Part shown: positions 15,887-26,700 of the stretch, one piece after another | How the letters are laid out: each line of letters starts with the position of its first letter | How positions within the stretch are numbered: position 1 is the first letter of the stretch | NCBI RefSeq assembly: GCF_014395785.1 | Contig: NZ_CP060713.1 | Span: forward strand, 152,501 to 216,500 | From: Nocardioides mesophilus | GTDB lineage: Bacteria > Actinomycetota > Actinomycetes > Propionibacteriales > Nocardioidaceae | Direction: 5' to 3' | Length of the DNA stretch: 64,000 bases | Program-made: the position numbers and the translations under genes | The notes under the pieces: model-generated | The model's input: the letters and a program-made list of their open reading frames with translations, nothing else | Databases searched by the model: none | Told to the model about the DNA's origin: nothing

Positions 15887-17707
15887 TCAGCGGACCGACT
15901 GTTGCGCGACCCAGGAGGTGTGCAGCCGGCCGTAGACGCCGCCCTCCGCCACCAGCTGCGCGTGCGGCCCACGCTGCACGACCCGGCCCTGGTCGACCAC
16001 GACCACCTCGTCGGCGTTCTCCGCGGTGGACATCCGGTGCGCGATGGTCACCGAGGTCCGGCCCCGGGTGAGCCGCTCCAGCGCACGGTTGATCCGCATC
16101 TCCAGCGCCGGGTCGACGGCGCTGGTGGCCTCGTCGAGCACCAGCAGGTCCGGGTCGGCCAGGTGCGCCCGGAGCAGCGCGACCAGCTGCCGCTCGCCGG
16201 CCGACAGCGACTCGCCGCGCTGGCCGACCGGGGTGTCCAGGCCGCGCGGCAGCCCGTCGAGCCAGTCCCGCAGCCCCAGCTCGGTGGCCGCGGCGAGGAT
16301 CTGCTCGTCGGTGGCGTCGAGGCGGCCGTACAACGCGTTCGCCCGCACCGTGGAGTCGAAGAGGAACCCCTCCTGCGGCACCATCACGACCCGCTCGCGC
16401 AGCGACCGGAACGGCACCCGGCGCAGGTCGGTGCCGTCGAGGCGCACGGTGCCGGTGGCCGGGTCCATCAGCCGGGTCAGCAGCTTGGCCAGGGTGGTCT
16501 TGCCCGACCCGGTCTCCCCGACGACCGCCACCCGGGTGTTCGGGGCGATCTCCAGGTCGACGTCGGCGAGCACCGGCGGGCCGCCGGGGTAGGAGAACCC
16601 GACACCCTCGAAGTGGATCGAGACCCCGCCGCGCGGCAGCTCCTCGCCGTCCTCCCCCGGGTCGACCACGTCGGCCGGCGTGTCCAGGATCCCGATCACC
16701 CGCCGCCAGCCGGCGATCGCGTTCTGCGCGTCGGTCAGCACCTGGGTGCCCATCTGCACCGGGCCGACGAACAACGTGACCAGGAAGGCGAACGCCAGCA
16801 CCTGGCCGACGGTGATGTCGCCGTCGACGCCGAGCAGCACGCCGACGATGAGCACCCCGGCGTTCGCCAGGCCGGCCGAGACCCCGCCGAGCGAGAACGA
16901 GAAGGCGGTCAGCCCCTGCGCCCGGGTGCTCGCCTGCTTGTAGCGGTCCACGGCCTCGTCGATGCGGGCCTGGGTGCGGCCCTCGATCGCGTAGGAACGC
17001 ACGACGGTCGCGCCGACCACCGGCTCGGACACCGCGCTCAGCATCGCCCCGACCTGGCGGCGCACGACGCCGTACGCCTCGGAGAGCTTGCGCTGGAAGA
17101 ACCGCAGCGAGAGGAAGAGCGGCAGGAAGCAGATCCAGACGACCAGGGTCAGCTGCCAGCTGTAGAACAGCATCACGGCGGTGGCGACGATGATCTGCCC
17201 GACGCTGACCACGGCGATCATGCCGCCGAAGATGAGGAACTGGGAGACCTGGTCGACGTCGCTGGTGACCCGGGCCACCAGCGAACCGCGGCGCTCGGTG
17301 TTCTGGGTCAGCATCGGGAGGTCGTGGACGTGCCGGAACGCCTTGATCCGCAGCGTCGCCAGGCCGCGCTCGGCGGCGGTGAACAGCCGCGAGGTCATGA
17401 GGTACGACGCCAGCCCGGTCACCACGACGGCGGCCGCGGCCGCGGTGGCCATCCAGGCCATGAACCCGAGGTCCGGGCCGCCCTCGGCGCCGAGGCCGCG
17501 GTCGAGGGTCTGCTGCACCGAGATCGGGATCACGACCCGGCCCAGGGTGGCCAGCACCGCGAAGGCGAAGGTGCCGCCGAACCCCTCCTTGAGCTCCGGC
17601 GACAGCTCGATGCCGCGGCGCAGCGTCTGCCGCGCGGTGATCGACTCGCCGGTGTCCATGCTGGTGCCGGCGGCACCGGTCCCGGGCGGGGTGGTCGCGG
17701 TGCTCAT
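15887..17707 (-). CDS. ABC exporter half-transporter, canonical Walker B
   Basis: 606 aa type I ABC exporter: six-helix membrane domain (roughly residues 40-330) plus ATPase domain. Walker [10 protein letters not shown] is near residue 400. The signature is the altered [12 protein letters not shown] instead of LSGGQ, and Walker [13 protein letters not shown] (near 523) keeps the catalytic glutamate. The ATG at 17707 overlaps the upstream half-transporter by 4 bp (ATGA), so the two are expected to form one heterodimer. Substrate unknown; lipid or drug export is the family's usual role. A longer upstream frame is antisense noise. Confidence 0.93.
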   Translation of the reverse strand: MSTATTPPGTGAAGTSMDTGESITARQTLRRGIELSPELKEGFGGTFAFAVLATLGRVVIPISVQQTLDRGLGAEGGPDLGFMAWMATAAAAAVVVTGLASYLMTSRLFTAAERGLATLRIKAFRHVHDLPMLTQNTERRGSLVARVTSDVDQVSQFLIFGGMIAVVSVGQIIVATAVMLFYSWQLTLVVWICFLPLFLSLRFFQRKLSEAYGVVRRQVGAMLSAVSEPVVGATVVRSYAIEGRTQARIDEAVDRYKQASTRAQGLTAFSFSLGGVSAGLANAGVLIVGVLLGVDGDITVGQVLAFAFLVTLFVGPVQMGTQVLTDAQNAIAGWRRVIGILDTPADVVDPGEDGEELPRGGVSIHFEGVGFSYPGGPPVLADVDLEIAPNTRVAVVGETGSGKTTLAKLLTRLMDPATGTVRLDGTDLRRVPFRSLRERVVMVPQEGFLFDSTVRANALYGRLDATDEQILAAATELGLRDWLDGLPRGLDTPVGQRGESLSAGERQLVALLRAHLADPDLLVLDEATSAVDPALEMRINRALERLTRGRTSVTIAHRMSTAENADEVVVVDQGRVVQRGPHAQLVAEGGVYGRLHTSWVAQQSVR

Positions 17708-19566
17708 CGGGACCTCACCTCGTCGCTGCCGGCGACTTCCTCGACGGTGACCTCGTGCTCGTAGGCGTTGACCAGCCGCGCGTAGCCGGGGTTCCGGCTG
17801 AGCAGCTCGGCGTGGGTGCCCTGGTCGGCGACCCTGCCGTCGACGAGGTGCACGACCTCGTCGGCCAGCGAGATCGTCGCCTTGCGGTAGGCCACCACGA
17901 GCACCGTCGCGCCCTCCCCCGGCCCGCCGCCGGAGGCGCGCAGCGCCGCGAGGATCCGGGCCTCGACCTCCGGGTCGACCGCCGAGGTGGCGTCGTCCAT
18001 CACCAGCAGCCGCGGCCGGCGCACCAGCGCCCGGGCCAGCGAGAGCCGCTGACGCTGGCCGCCGGACAGGCTGGTGCCGCGCTCCCCGATCCGGGTGTCG
18101 AGGCCGTCGGGCAGCGCGGCGACGAAGCCGTCCGCCTGCGCGGTCCGCAGCGCCTCCCAGACCGCGTCGTCGCTGACGTCGAGGCCGAGGGTCACGTTGC
18201 CGCGGACGGTGTCGTCGAAGAGGAACGCCTGCTGCGGCACCAGCGCCACGTGCTCGGCGACCACCCCCGCGGCGAGGTCTCGCAGGTCCACGCCGTCGAC
18301 GCTGACGCTGCCCCGGTCCGGGTCGACCAGGCGCACCAGCAGCGAGGTCAGCGTGCTCTTGCCCGAGGCGGTCTCGCCGACCACCGCGACGGTGCGTCCC
18401 GGAGCCACGGTGAACGTGAGGTCCGCCAGCACCGGCGGCCCGTCCTCGGAGCGGTCGTAGCGGTAGGCCAGGTGGTCCACGGCGAGCGCCGCCCCGGGGC
18501 CGGTGACCGGCTCGATCCGGCGGCCGCCGTACTGCATCTCGCCGGTGGCGGCGAGGACCGCGGAGACCCGCTGGAACCCGACCACGCTGCGCGGGAACTC
18601 GCCCAGCAGCCAGCCCAGCGACCGGATCGGGAACGCCACGATGGTGAGCAGGTAGCCGATCGTCACCACGTCGCCGGGCGCCGCACGGCCGGCGAGCACC
18701 TGGTTGACGCCGACCGCCAGCACGGCGAGCACCCCCAGGTTCGGCAGCGCCTCCAGCACCGGGTCGAACGCGGCCCGCACCCGGCCCGCCTTCACGTTGG
18801 TGTCGCGCAGCTGGTGGGCCTTGCGCGCGAAGCGCTGGGTCTCCTCGCTCTCGCGCCCCAGCGTCTTGACCACCAGCGCGCCGTCGAAGGACTCGTGCGC
18901 GACCTCGCTGACCTCGGCCCGGAGCGCCTGCGCCCGGGTCATCAGCGGCGACTGCAGCCGCTGGAAGACCAGGTTGGCGACGATCACCGCCGGGAACACG
19001 AGCAGCCCGACGCCCGCCATCACCAGGTCGGTGAGCAGCATCTGCACGACCGCGATCACCATCATCGCCACCGTCCCGACCGCCATCGGCAGCGGCGCGA
19101 TCGGCGCCCACGCGGCTTCGACGTCGGAGTTGGCGTTGGAGAGCAGCTGCCCGGTCGGGTGCTGCTGGTGCCAGGAGATCGGCAGCCGGAGGTACTGCCG
19201 CGTGACCGCGCGCCGGTGGTAGGCCTGCATGCGGTACTGCATGACGCCGGCGCCCAGGCGGCGGGCGACGATGCCCACCGCGCGCAGCAGCGCCACCCCG
19301 ACGAACAGCGCCAGGATCGCGATCAGGCCGTCCCACTCGACCCTGCCGGACTCGAAGGCGGGCAGGACCACGTGGTCGGTCGACCAGCCCAGCACCCAGG
19401 CGTCCGCGACGGTGAGCGCGCCGAACAGCACGCTGCCCAGGGTGGAAAGGGTGAACACCACGGGCTCGCGCTTGATCGCCACCCCGAGGACGGCGAAGCC
19501 CTCGCGCAAGGTGCTCCCCGAGGTCACCGACCTCGTCCGCTGCTGCGCGCGCGTCGTGCTGGCCAC
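17704..19566 (-). CDS. ABC exporter half-transporter, degenerate Walker B
   Basis: 620 aa, same layout as its partner: membrane domain residues 30-330, Walker [10 protein letters not shown] near 398, an intact [15 protein letters not shown] signature, but Walker [11 protein letters not shown] with Asp in place of the catalytic Glu. Together with the partner's altered signature this is the pattern of asymmetric heterodimeric exporters with one weak and one active ATP site. Co-transcribed with the partner. Divergent from a TIGR03085 gene 122 bp away. Confidence 0.93.
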   Translation of the reverse strand: MASTTRAQQRTRSVTSGSTLREGFAVLGVAIKREPVVFTLSTLGSVLFGALTVADAWVLGWSTDHVVLPAFESGRVEWDGLIAILALFVGVALLRAVGIVARRLGAGVMQYRMQAYHRRAVTRQYLRLPISWHQQHPTGQLLSNANSDVEAAWAPIAPLPMAVGTVAMMVIAVVQMLLTDLVMAGVGLLVFPAVIVANLVFQRLQSPLMTRAQALRAEVSEVAHESFDGALVVKTLGRESEETQRFARKAHQLRDTNVKAGRVRAAFDPVLEALPNLGVLAVLAVGVNQVLAGRAAPGDVVTIGYLLTIVAFPIRSLGWLLGEFPRSVVGFQRVSAVLAATGEMQYGGRRIEPVTGPGAALAVDHLAYRYDRSEDGPPVLADLTFTVAPGRTVAVVGETASGKSTLTSLLVRLVDPDRGSVSVDGVDLRDLAAGVVAEHVALVPQQAFLFDDTVRGNVTLGLDVSDDAVWEALRTAQADGFVAALPDGLDTRIGERGTSLSGGQRQRLSLARALVRRPRLLVMDDATSAVDPEVEARILAALRASGGGPGEGATVLVVAYRKATISLADEVVHLVDGRVADQGTHAELLSRNPGYARLVNAYEHEVTVEEVAGSDEVRSR

Positions 19567-19675
19567 CGCTCTCCTTGTCCTGATGCCGTCGGGTGCGGCC
19601 CCCTCGTGAGGGCCCGCGGCGGCCCGGCCCGCGCCGGGCAGCGGGCGTGCGGGGCGGTCGCACCGGGCACCAGCC

Positions 19676-19681
19676 TACGAT
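19676..19681 (+). promoter_or_regulatory. -10 element of the TIGR03085 gene, leaderless type
   Basis: TACGAT lies exactly 7 nt before the ATG at 19689; no ribosome site is present between them. Confidence 0.5.
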
Positions 19682-19688
19682 CGGCCCC

Positions 19689-20330
19689 ATGGAGACCCCG
19701 ACATCCCTGGCCAGGAGCGAGCGCACGGCGCTGTGCGACACCGCCCTGGCGGTGGGCCCCGACCAGCCGACGCTGTGCGGCGAGTGGACGGTCAAGGAGC
19801 TGGTGGTGCACCTGCTGGTCCGGGAGCGGAGCCCGGCCGCGATCGGCATCGTGCTGTCCCCCGCCGCCGGGCTGACCGAGCGCGAGATGCGGCGCAAGGG
19901 GCGCCAGCCGTTCGAGGAGCTCGTCGCGCGGCTGCGGAAGGGCCCGTCGCCGTGGTCGCCGTACGCCCTGCCCAAGCTGGACGGGCTGCTGAACACGCTG
20001 GAGTTCTTCGTCCACCACGAGGACATCCGCCGCGCCGGGGCCGGCTGGGAGCCGCGGGAGCTCGGCGGCGACGCGCAGAAGGTCCTCTGGTCGATGGTGC
20101 GCACCGCCGGCAAGGGGCTGCTGCGCAGCGCCCCCGCCCCGGTGGTGATCGAGAACGCCACCACCGGGTCGCGAACGGTGCTCAAGGACGGCCCGGAGCC
20201 GGTGGTGGTCAGCGGACCGCCCGGCGAGGTGACGATGTTCGTGTTCGGCCGGCAGCCCCAGGCGCGCGTCACCCTGTCCGGGCCGGACCAGGCGGTGGCG
20301 GCGCTGCAGGCCGCCTCCTTCGGCGTCTGA
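19689..20330 (+). CDS. TIGR03085-type metal-binding protein (DinB/maleylpyruvate isomerase fold)
   Basis: 213 aa. N-terminal helix-bundle motif ARSERTALCDTALAVGP then TLCGEWTVKELVVHL is characteristic of actinobacterial mycothiol-dependent-enzyme-like proteins. EFFVHHEDIRRA supplies the second His pair. The start METPTSL fits the family and has no ribosome site but a -10 element 7 nt before it. Biochemical role unproven; may be a thiol-linked transferase. Lies alone before priA with a hairpin after its stop. Confidence 0.8.
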   Translation: METPTSLARSERTALCDTALAVGPDQPTLCGEWTVKELVVHLLVRERSPAAIGIVLSPAAGLTEREMRRKGRQPFEELVARLRKGPSPWSPYALPKLDGLLNTLEFFVHHEDIRRAGAGWEPRELGGDAQKVLWSMVRTAGKGLLRSAPAPVVIENATTGSRTVLKDGPEPVVVSGPPGEVTMFVFGRQPQARVTLSGPDQAVAALQAASFGV

Positions 20331-20369
20331 GCGCCGTCGCCGGGGACTGCCGGCCGGGTCCGCGTGCCG

Positions 20370-20398
20370 GTCCGGGTCGGCGGCCGCGAGACCCGGAC
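20370..20398 (+). terminator. Possible terminator after the TIGR03085 gene
   Basis: Perfect 9-bp stem (GTCCGGGTC / GACCCGGAC) with an 11-nt loop, 40 nt after the stop codon and 22 nt upstream of the priA -10 element. No U-tract. Confidence 0.45.
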
Positions 20399-20419
20399 GG
20401 CGTCGGTCCCGGGGCGTCA

Positions 20420-20425
20420 TAGGGT
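20420..20425 (+). promoter_or_regulatory. -10 element of priA, leaderless type
   Basis: TAGGGT followed by 7 nt and the priA ATG. Confidence 0.5.
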
Positions 20426-20432
20426 GAGCGCC

Positions 20433-21188
20433 ATGAGCACCTACCTCGAGCTGCTGCCTGCCGTCGACATCTCGGACGGCCAGGCCGTCCAGCTCGTCCA
20501 GGGCGTGGCCGGCTCCGAGAAGCACTTCGGCGACCCGCTGGAGGCGGCGCTGAACTGGCAGCGCCGCGGGGCCGAGTGGATCCACCTCGTCGACCTCGAC
20601 GCCGCCTTCGGCCGCGGCCACAACCGCGACCTGCTGGCCCGGATCATCGGCACGCTCGACATCGACGTCGAGGTCAGCGGCGGGATCCGCGACGACGAGT
20701 CGCTGGCCGCGGCGATGGCCGCCGGCTGCCGCCGGGTGAACATGGGCACCGCAGCCCTGGAGCAGCCCGAGTGGTGCGCGAAGGCGATCGCCGAGCACGG
20801 CGACCGGGTGGCCGTCGGCCTCGACGTGCGCGGCCGGACCCTCGCGGCCCGCGGCTGGACCCGGGACGGCGGCGACCTCTACGACGTGCTGGCCAGGCTC
20901 GACTCCGAGGGCTGCGCGCGGTACGTCGTCACCGACGTCAACAAGGACGGGATGCTGCAGGGGCCGAACCTCGACCTGCTCCGCGACGTGTGCGCGGCCA
21001 CCGACCGGCCGGTGGTGGCCTCCGGCGGGATCACCGAGCTCGCCGACCTCGAGGCGCTCCAGGGCCTGGTCGCGGAGGGCGTCGAGGGCGCGATCATCGG
21101 GACCGCGCTCTACGAGGGCCGGTTCAGCCTCGAGGACGCGCTGGCGCTCACCCTGCCCGCCGGGCTGCAGCAGGACCGGCGACCGTGA
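20433..21188 (+). CDS. priA: Bifunctional ProFAR/PRA isomerase
   Basis: In actinobacteria this single barrel isomerises both the histidine (HisA) and tryptophan (TrpF) aminoaldose intermediates. Seen: 251 aa, with [18 protein letters not shown] holding the N-terminal catalytic Asp and [16 protein letters not shown] the second. [16 protein letters not shown] fits the PriA group. I infer the dual role from phylum and from the absence of trpF in this window. ATG 20433 is fixed by the conserved N-terminus and the -10 seven bases before. Overlaps hisF by 4 bp. Confidence 0.94.
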   Translation: MSTYLELLPAVDISDGQAVQLVQGVAGSEKHFGDPLEAALNWQRRGAEWIHLVDLDAAFGRGHNRDLLARIIGTLDIDVEVSGGIRDDESLAAAMAAGCRRVNMGTAALEQPEWCAKAIAEHGDRVAVGLDVRGRTLAARGWTRDGGDLYDVLARLDSEGCARYVVTDVNKDGMLQGPNLDLLRDVCAATDRPVVASGGITELADLEALQGLVAEGVEGAIIGTALYEGRFSLEDALALTLPAGLQQDRRP

Positions 21189-21955
21189 GCCTCGCCGTCC
21201 GGGTGATCCCCTGCCTCGACGTCGACGCCGGCCGCGTCGTCAAGGGCGTCAACTTCGAGAACCTCCGCGACGCCGGCGACCCGGTCGAGCTGGCCCGGCG
21301 CTACGACGCCGAGGGCGCCGACGAGCTGACCTTCCTCGACATCTCCGCCTCCCACGAGGGCCGGGCCACCACCATGGAGATCGTCTCCGCGACCGCCGAG
21401 CAGGTCTTCATCCCGCTCACCGTGGGCGGCGGGGTGGGCAGCGTGGCGCACGTCGACGCGCTGCTGCGGGCCGGCGCCGACAAGGTCGCGGTCAACACCG
21501 CGGCGATCCGCCGGCCCGAGCTGCTCGCCGAGATCGCCGACCGGTTCGGCAACCAGGTGCTGGTGCTGTCGGTGGACGCCCGGCGCACCGGCCCCGGCGG
21601 CGGCACCGACAGCGGCTTCGAGGTGACCACCCACGGCGGCCGCGAGAGCGCCGGCCTGGACGCCGTGGAGTGGGCGGACCGGGCCGCCGAGCTCGGCGCC
21701 GGCGAGATCCTGCTCAACGCCATGGACGCCGACGGCACCCAGGACGGCTTCGACCTCGAGCTGATCCGGCTGGTCCGGGCCGAGGTGTCGGTGCCGGTGA
21801 TCGCCTCCGGCGGCGCCGGCAAGGTGGAGCACTTCCCGCCGGCGGTCGACGCCGGCGCGGACGCGGTGCTCGCCGCGACCGTCTTCCACTTCGGGACGCT
21901 GCGGATCGGTGAGGTCAAGGACGCCCTGCGCGAGGCGGGGCACCCGGTCCGCTAG
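21185..21955 (+). CDS. hisF: Imidazole glycerol phosphate synthase cyclase subunit
   Basis: Works with HisH, using ammonia from glutamine to close the imidazole ring and release AICAR. Seen: 256 aa barrel, catalytic Asp in [16 protein letters not shown] and the second in [13 protein letters not shown]; phosphate loop [11 protein letters not shown]. The start is GTG at 21185, overlapping the priA stop (GTGA). Its stop codon TAG shares a CTAG palindrome with the stop of the convergent small membrane gene, so transcription of the two his arms collides here. Confidence 0.97.
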   Translation: MSLAVRVIPCLDVDAGRVVKGVNFENLRDAGDPVELARRYDAEGADELTFLDISASHEGRATTMEIVSATAEQVFIPLTVGGGVGSVAHVDALLRAGADKVAVNTAAIRRPELLAEIADRFGNQVLVLSVDARRTGPGGGTDSGFEVTTHGGRESAGLDAVEWADRAAELGAGEILLNAMDADGTQDGFDLELIRLVRAEVSVPVIASGGAGKVEHFPPAVDAGADAVLAATVFHFGTLRIGEVKDALREAGHPVR

Positions 21956-22299
21956 CGCCGCGGCAGCAGCAAGGTCGCCAGTACCGGGAACGCCAGCACC
22001 GAGACCACCAGCGCGGCCAGCCGGGCCTCCCAGTCCGGCCGGACCACCCAGACCAGCACGTTCAGGGCCAGCACCAGCGCGACCAGGAGCCCCCGGCGCA
22101 GCCGCCGGCGGCGGGCCAGCAGCCCGGTGTCGCGGCCCACCGGACGCCACCGCGGCAGCCGGTCGGTGGTCAGCCGCTGCAGCCCCCGGCGCCGGGCCAG
22201 CCGCCGCTCGCGTCGCTCGGCCTGGGCGGCCCGGGCCGCGACCCGCAGGGCGGCCTCGTGCTCGCGGGCGGCGCGGCGCTTGGCGCGTTCCTTGCTCAC
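21952..22299 (-). CDS. Small basic membrane protein at end of hisDCBH
   Basis: 115 aa: a long, very Arg/Ala-rich N-terminal helix (residues 1-70, many RR pairs), then two hydrophobic segments ([17 protein letters not shown] and [19 protein letters not shown]) and a short basic end. The start is GTG at 22299, overlapping the hisH stop as GTGA, so it is translated with the his operon. Function unknown; membrane topology suggests a cytoplasmic basic tail. Confidence 0.72.
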   Translation of the reverse strand: MSKERAKRRAAREHEAALRVAARAAQAERRERRLARRRGLQRLTTDRLPRWRPVGRDTGLLARRRRLRRGLLVALVLALNVLVWVVRPDWEARLAALVVSVLAFPVLATLLLPRR

Positions 22300-22940
22300 C
22301 GGACCGGGAGCGTCCGGACCCAGTTGCGCAGTAGCGCGGCGCCCGCGTCCCCGGACTTCTCCGGATGGAACTGGGTGGCGCAGAGCGCGCCGTTCTCCAC
22401 CGCGGCGACGAACCGGTCGCCGCCGTGGGTGGCCCAGGTGACCAGCGGCGGCCGGGTGCGGCCGTTGGTGCGCAGCGTCCAGTCGTGCACGCCGTAGGAG
22501 TGCACGAAGTAGAACCGCTCGTCACGGACGCCGTCGAACAGCGTGGTCCCCTCCGGCGCCTCGACGGTGTTCCAGCCCATGTGCGGCACCACGTCGGCCC
22601 GCAGCCGGTCCACCACCCCGGGCCACTCGTCCAGCCCTTCGGTGTCCACGCCGTGCTCGACGCCGTGGGCGAACAGGATCTGCATGCCCACGCAGATCCC
22701 GAGCACCGGCCGGCCGCCGGCCAGACGCCGGCCGATGATCTCGTGACCCTTGGCGGCCCGCAGCCCCTCGACGCAGGCCGCGAAGGCGCCGACCCCGGGG
22801 ACCACCAGGCCGTCGCAGTCCATGGCCGCGGCGCGGTCCGCGGTGAGCGTGACCGTGGCGCCGGCGCGCTCGAGGGCGCGGACGGCCGACCGGGTGTTCC
22901 CCGACCCGTAGTCGAAGACCACCACCGAGGGGTCGGTCAC
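22296..22940 (-). CDS. hisH: Imidazole glycerol phosphate synthase glutaminase subunit
   Basis: Class I glutaminase that feeds ammonia to HisF. Seen: 214 aa, nucleophile Cys in [11 protein letters not shown] (near residue 85) and the His-Glu pair in [10 protein letters not shown] near the C-terminus. The start is GTG at 22940, overlapping the hisB stop (GTGA). Its partner hisF is on the opposite strand 340 bp away, unusual for two halves of one complex. Confidence 0.96.
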   Translation of the reverse strand: MTDPSVVVFDYGSGNTRSAVRALERAGATVTLTADRAAAMDCDGLVVPGVGAFAACVEGLRAAKGHEIIGRRLAGGRPVLGICVGMQILFAHGVEHGVDTEGLDEWPGVVDRLRADVVPHMGWNTVEAPEGTTLFDGVRDERFYFVHSYGVHDWTLRTNGRTRPPLVTWATHGGDRFVAAVENGALCATQFHPEKSGDAGAALLRNWVRTLPVR

Positions 22941-23548
22941 AGGCTGCCCTTCGTCGAGGGCACGCCGCTCTCGCGCGGGTCGACCGCGACCGCATCGCGC
23001 AGCGCCCGGGCGAACGCCTTGTACTGCGCCTCCACCAGGTGGTGCGGGTCGCGGCTGGAGAGCACCCGGACGTGCAGCGCGATCCGGGCGTGGAAGGCGA
23101 GCGTCTCGAAGACGTGCTTGGTCAGCGACCCGACGTACGGCGCGTTGCCGGAGCCGCCGATGTTCACGAACTGCTGCGCCTCGGGCTCCCCCACGTGCAC
23201 GCAGTAGGGCCGACCGGAGACGTCGACCGCACACTGCACGAGGGCCTCGTCGAGGGGCACCAGCGCGTCGCCGAACCGACGGATCCCGCGCTTGTCGCCG
23301 AGCGCCTCGCGCAACGCGTCGCCGAGCACGATCGCGGTGTCCTCCACGGTGTGGTGGGCGTCGATGTGGGTGTCGCCGTCGCTGTGCACGGTGAGGTCGA
23401 TCAGCGAGTGCCGCGAGAAGGCGTCGAGCATGTGGTCGTAGAAGCCGACGCCCGTCGAGACGTCCGAGCGGCCGCTGCCGTCGAGGTCGAGCTCGACGAG
23501 GACCTTGGACTCCTTGGTCTCGCGCTCGATCCGGGCACGACGGGTCAT
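22937..23548 (-). CDS. hisB: Imidazoleglycerol-phosphate dehydratase
   Basis: Dehydrates imidazole glycerol phosphate, the sixth committed histidine step. Seen: 203 aa, monofunctional (no phosphatase domain). The Mn-binding repeats are [10 protein letters not shown] and, in the second half, [13 protein letters not shown] 23548 overlaps the hisC stop by 4 bp. Longer upstream frame is antisense to hisC. Confidence 0.97.
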   Translation of the reverse strand: MTRRARIERETKESKVLVELDLDGSGRSDVSTGVGFYDHMLDAFSRHSLIDLTVHSDGDTHIDAHHTVEDTAIVLGDALREALGDKRGIRRFGDALVPLDEALVQCAVDVSGRPYCVHVGEPEAQQFVNIGGSGNAPYVGSLTKHVFETLAFHARIALHVRVLSSRDPHHLVEAQYKAFARALRDAVAVDPRESGVPSTKGSL

Positions 23549-24621
23549 CCCAACACCTCCAGTAGCGCCGCCTTGAAGGCGGCCATCTCCGCGGGTGTGC
23601 CGATCGACACCCGCAGCCAGCCGTCGGGCCCGGTCTCCCGGATCAGCACACCCCGGTCGAGCAGGCCCTGCCAGACAGCATGCCGGTCCGGGAAGGTCCC
23701 GAACAACGCGAAGTTCGCATCGGAGTCGGCGACCGTGAGCCCCTGGGCCCGCAGCCAGGCCACCGTCGCGTCGCGCTCGGCGCGCAGGTCGTCGACCCGG
23801 CCGAGCAGCTCCTCGCGGTGCCGCAGCGCGACCAGCGCGACGGCCTGCGTGAGCGCCGAGAGGTGGTAGGGCAGCCGCACCACCCGCAACGCGTCGCAGA
23901 TCTGCGGGGACGCGGCGAGGTAGCCCAGCCGGGCCCCGGCCAGCGCGAACGCCTTGCTCATCGTCCGGGAGACGACGAGGTTCGGGGTGGTCGGCAGCAG
24001 CTCGAGCGCGCTCGGGGTGCCGGAGCGGCGGAACTCGCCGTAGGCCTCGTCGATCACCACCACCCCGTCGACCTCCGCCGACGCCGCACACACCGCGGCG
24101 ACCGTGTCGGGGGCGAGCGCGGTGCCGGTCGGGTTGTTCGGCGAGGGCAGCAGCACCACCGAGGGCTGGTGCTCCTTCACCACCGCGACGGCGTGCGCCG
24201 GGTCGAGCGTGAAGTCCTCGGCGCGGTGGCCGACCACCCAGCCGGTCATCGCGTCCCGGGCGTACTCGGGATACATCGAGTACGTCGGCGCGAACGAGAC
24301 CGCCGTACGGCCGGGGCCGCCGAACGCCTGCAGGATCTGCAGCATCACCTCGTTGGACCCGTTCGCCGCCCACACCTGCTCGGGCGTGACACCGTGGCCG
24401 AGGTAGTCGGCGAGCGCCGCCCGCAGCGCGACGAACTCGCGGTCCGGGTAGCGGTTCAGGGTCCGGGCGGCCTCGGCCGCCGCGGCGGCGACGTCGGCCA
24501 CCACGGCCTCGCTCGGCGGGTAGGGGTTCTCGTTGACGTTGAGGGCGACCGGCACGTCGATCTGCGGAGCGCCGTACGGCGCGATCCCCCGCAGCTCCTC
24601 GCGCAGCGGCAGCGCCATCAC
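23545..24621 (-). CDS. hisC: Histidinol-phosphate aminotransferase
   Basis: PLP enzyme making histidinol phosphate from imidazole acetol phosphate and glutamate. Seen: 358 aa; [12 protein letters not shown] near the N-terminus, [11 protein letters not shown] near 170, [10 protein letters not shown], and the PLP lysine in [18 protein letters not shown] (near 222). Two adjacent starts, GTG 24621 and ATG 24618; the first overlaps the hisD stop as GTGA. Coupled to hisD and hisB. Confidence 0.97.
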   Translation of the reverse strand: MMALPLREELRGIAPYGAPQIDVPVALNVNENPYPPSEAVVADVAAAAAEAARTLNRYPDREFVALRAALADYLGHGVTPEQVWAANGSNEVMLQILQAFGGPGRTAVSFAPTYSMYPEYARDAMTGWVVGHRAEDFTLDPAHAVAVVKEHQPSVVLLPSPNNPTGTALAPDTVAAVCAASAEVDGVVVIDEAYGEFRRSGTPSALELLPTTPNLVVSRTMSKAFALAGARLGYLAASPQICDALRVVRLPYHLSALTQAVALVALRHREELLGRVDDLRAERDATVAWLRAQGLTVADSDANFALFGTFPDRHAVWQGLLDRGVLIRETGPDGWLRVSIGTPAEMAAFKAALLEVLG

Positions 24622-25922
24622 TCGCCCCGGCCGGCGAAGCGGGCGCGCACCGCGGCACCGTGGCCGGGCAGGTCCTCGGCCTCGGCGAGCGTGACGACGT
24701 GGTCGGCGACGTCACGCAGGGCGGTTGCGTCGTAGCTGATCACGTGCACCGCCTTGCGAAAGTCGCGCACCGACAGCCCGCCGGAGTGGCAGGCGCAGCC
24801 CGCGGTCGGCAGGACGTGGTTGGAGCCGGCGCAGTAGTCACCGAGCGAGACCGGGGCGAAGGCGCCGACGAAGATGGCGCCCGCGTTGACCACCCGGGCG
24901 GCCCAGGCCGGGGCGTCCTCGGTCTGGATCTCCAGGTGCTCGGCGGCGTAGGCGTTCACCACCGCGAGGCCCTGCTCGAGGTCGTCGACGAGCACGATCC
25001 CCGACTGCCGCCCGGACAGAGCGGTCCGGACGCGTTCGACGTGCCGGGTCACCGAGACCTGCTTGTCCAGCTCGGCCTCGACGTCGGCGGCCAGCGCCTC
25101 GGAGGGGGTGACCAGCACCGAGGCGGCCAGCGGGTCGTGCTCGGCCTGGCTGATCAGGTCCGCGGCGACGAACGCGGCCTCCGCGCTGTCGTCGGCGAGG
25201 ATCGCGATCTCGGTCGGGCCGGCCTCGGAGTCGATGCCGACGACGCCCTTGAGCAGCCGCTTCGCGGAGACGGTGTAGATGTTGCCCGGTCCGGTGACCA
25301 GGTCGACCTTGCGGCAGGGGCCGGCGCCGTAGGCGAACATCGCGATCGCCTGCGCGCCGCCGACGGCGTACACCTCCTGCACGCCGAGCAGCGCGCAGGC
25401 GGCCAGGATCGTCGGGTGCGGCAGCCCGCCGTGCTCGGCCTGCGGCGAGGAGGTCAGCGCGATCGAGCCGACGCCGGCGACCTGGGCGGGCACGACGTTC
25501 ATCACGACGCTGGAGACCAGGGGCGCGATGCCACCGGGGACGTAGAGCCCGACCCGCTCGATCGGGATCATCCGCTGCGTGACGGTGCCGCCGGGCACCA
25601 CCTCGGTGACCGTGTCCTGCTCGAGCTCGGCCTCACAGGTGGCGCGGAGCCGGCGGATGGACTCCTCGAGCGCGAGGCGGACCGCCGGGTCCAGCCCCTC
25701 CAGGGCGCGGACCAGGGCCTCGGCGGGCACGGCGATCTCGCTCTGCTCGACCCGGTCGAAGCGTGCGGAGTACTCCACGATCGCCTCGACGCCGCGATGA
25801 CGGACCGCGTCGCAGATCGGCCGGACGACGTCGAGGGCGGCCTCGACGTCGAAGTCTGCGCGCGGCACCACGGTGCGGTAGTCAGCGACCTGGCGGCCCC
25901 TGAGGTCGATTCGGCGGATCAT
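24618..25922 (-). CDS. hisD: Histidinol dehydrogenase
   Basis: Oxidises histidinol twice with NAD to histidine; Zn enzyme. Seen: 434 aa, with [32 protein letters not shown] (QAEHD zinc-site region), AYAAEHLEI and [17 protein letters not shown], all family motifs. ATG 25922 starts [11 protein letters not shown], and a -10 element lies 7 nt before, so the first cistron of hisDCBH appears leaderless. An inverted repeat sits over its -35 region. Confidence 0.97.
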   Translation of the reverse strand: MIRRIDLRGRQVADYRTVVPRADFDVEAALDVVRPICDAVRHRGVEAIVEYSARFDRVEQSEIAVPAEALVRALEGLDPAVRLALEESIRRLRATCEAELEQDTVTEVVPGGTVTQRMIPIERVGLYVPGGIAPLVSSVVMNVVPAQVAGVGSIALTSSPQAEHGGLPHPTILAACALLGVQEVYAVGGAQAIAMFAYGAGPCRKVDLVTGPGNIYTVSAKRLLKGVVGIDSEAGPTEIAILADDSAEAAFVAADLISQAEHDPLAASVLVTPSEALAADVEAELDKQVSVTRHVERVRTALSGRQSGIVLVDDLEQGLAVVNAYAAEHLEIQTEDAPAWAARVVNAGAIFVGAFAPVSLGDYCAGSNHVLPTAGCACHSGGLSVRDFRKAVHVISYDATALRDVADHVVTLAEAEDLPGHGAAVRARFAGRGE

Positions 25923-25929
25923 GGCGCCC

Positions 25930-25935
25930 AGTCTA
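25930..25935 (-). promoter_or_regulatory. -10 element of hisD operon, leaderless type
   Basis: TAGACT on the minus strand, exactly 7 nt before the hisD ATG. Confidence 0.55.
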
Positions 25936-25954
25936 GGTGGGCGGGGCCAGCACG

Positions 25955-25970
25955 ACGGACGCCCGTCCGT
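25955..25970. promoter_or_regulatory. Candidate operator between hisD and LON gene
   Basis: Perfect 16-bp palindrome-like inverted repeat, ACGGACG-2 nt-CGTCCGT, centred at 25962.5. It overlaps where the hisD -35 would be (about 25953-25958) in the 96-bp divergent gap. The binding protein is unknown. Confidence 0.4.
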
Positions 25971-26005
25971 GCTGTGTCCGGCACCCTCCGGCGCCGGGAA
26001 GTGGG

Positions 26006-26011
26006 TAGGTT
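26006..26011 (+). promoter_or_regulatory. -10 element of the LON-domain gene, leaderless type
   Basis: TAGGTT, then 7 nt, then the GTG start at 26019. Confidence 0.5.
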
Positions 26012-26018
26012 TGACCCT

Positions 26019-26693
26019 GTGCGCGAGCAGCTGCCCATCTTCCCGCTGAACGCGGTGATGTTTCCGGGCGTCAGCGTTCCCCTGCACGTCTTCGAGGACC
26101 GCTACCGGGCGCTGGTCCACCACCTGCTCACGATCCCCGAGAAGCCGCAGCGGCTGTTCGGGATCGTGGCCATCCGTGAGGGCTTCGAGGTGGGCACCCA
26201 CGGCGTCCAGTCGGTGCACCGGGTCGGCTGCGTGGTGCAGATGACCTCGGTCGACCCGTACCCCGACGGACGCTTCGACATCGAGGTGGTCGGCCGGCAC
26301 CGGCTCCGGCTCGACGGGCTGGACACCTCCGGGCCCTACCTGGTCGGCGACGTCGAGACGCTGCCGGATCCGGCGCCGTTGACCGCGGAGGCGCACGAGG
26401 AGGCACGCCGCGCCCGAGCGGTCTTCGAGGACTACCGCGCCCGCCTCTCGGAGCTGCGCGGCGACGACGTCCTCGAGGGTGACCTGCCCAAGGACCCCGA
26501 GCTGCTCTCCTACAGCCTGGCCGCCACCTGCCTGCTCACCCTCTCCGAGCGGCAGGAGCTGCTGGAGGCCGCGACGCCGCTGGAGCGGCTGGCGATGCTG
26601 CGCCACGCGCTGCGGGAGGAGATGCGCGCCATGCGGGCGATCCCGTCGCTGCCGGCCACCGAGGTGGCCCGCACCGCCTGGTCACCGAACTGA
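26019..26693 (+). CDS. LON substrate-binding-domain protein
   Basis: 224 aa consisting only of the N-terminal LON domain: [22 protein letters not shown] at the start is the signature of Lon N-domains, with no AAA+ or protease domain following. Stand-alone LON proteins are common in bacteria and are thought to bind substrates or partners; the role here is unknown. GTG 26019 is the only start that gives the conserved N-terminus, and a -10 lies 7 nt before it. Seven bp separate it from the YbaK-type gene. Confidence 0.85.
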   Translation: MREQLPIFPLNAVMFPGVSVPLHVFEDRYRALVHHLLTIPEKPQRLFGIVAIREGFEVGTHGVQSVHRVGCVVQMTSVDPYPDGRFDIEVVGRHRLRLDGLDTSGPYLVGDVETLPDPAPLTAEAHEEARRARAVFEDYRARLSELRGDDVLEGDLPKDPELLSYSLAATCLLTLSERQELLEAATPLERLAMLRHALREEMRAMRAIPSLPATEVARTAWSPN

Positions 26694-26700
26694 GCGTGCG

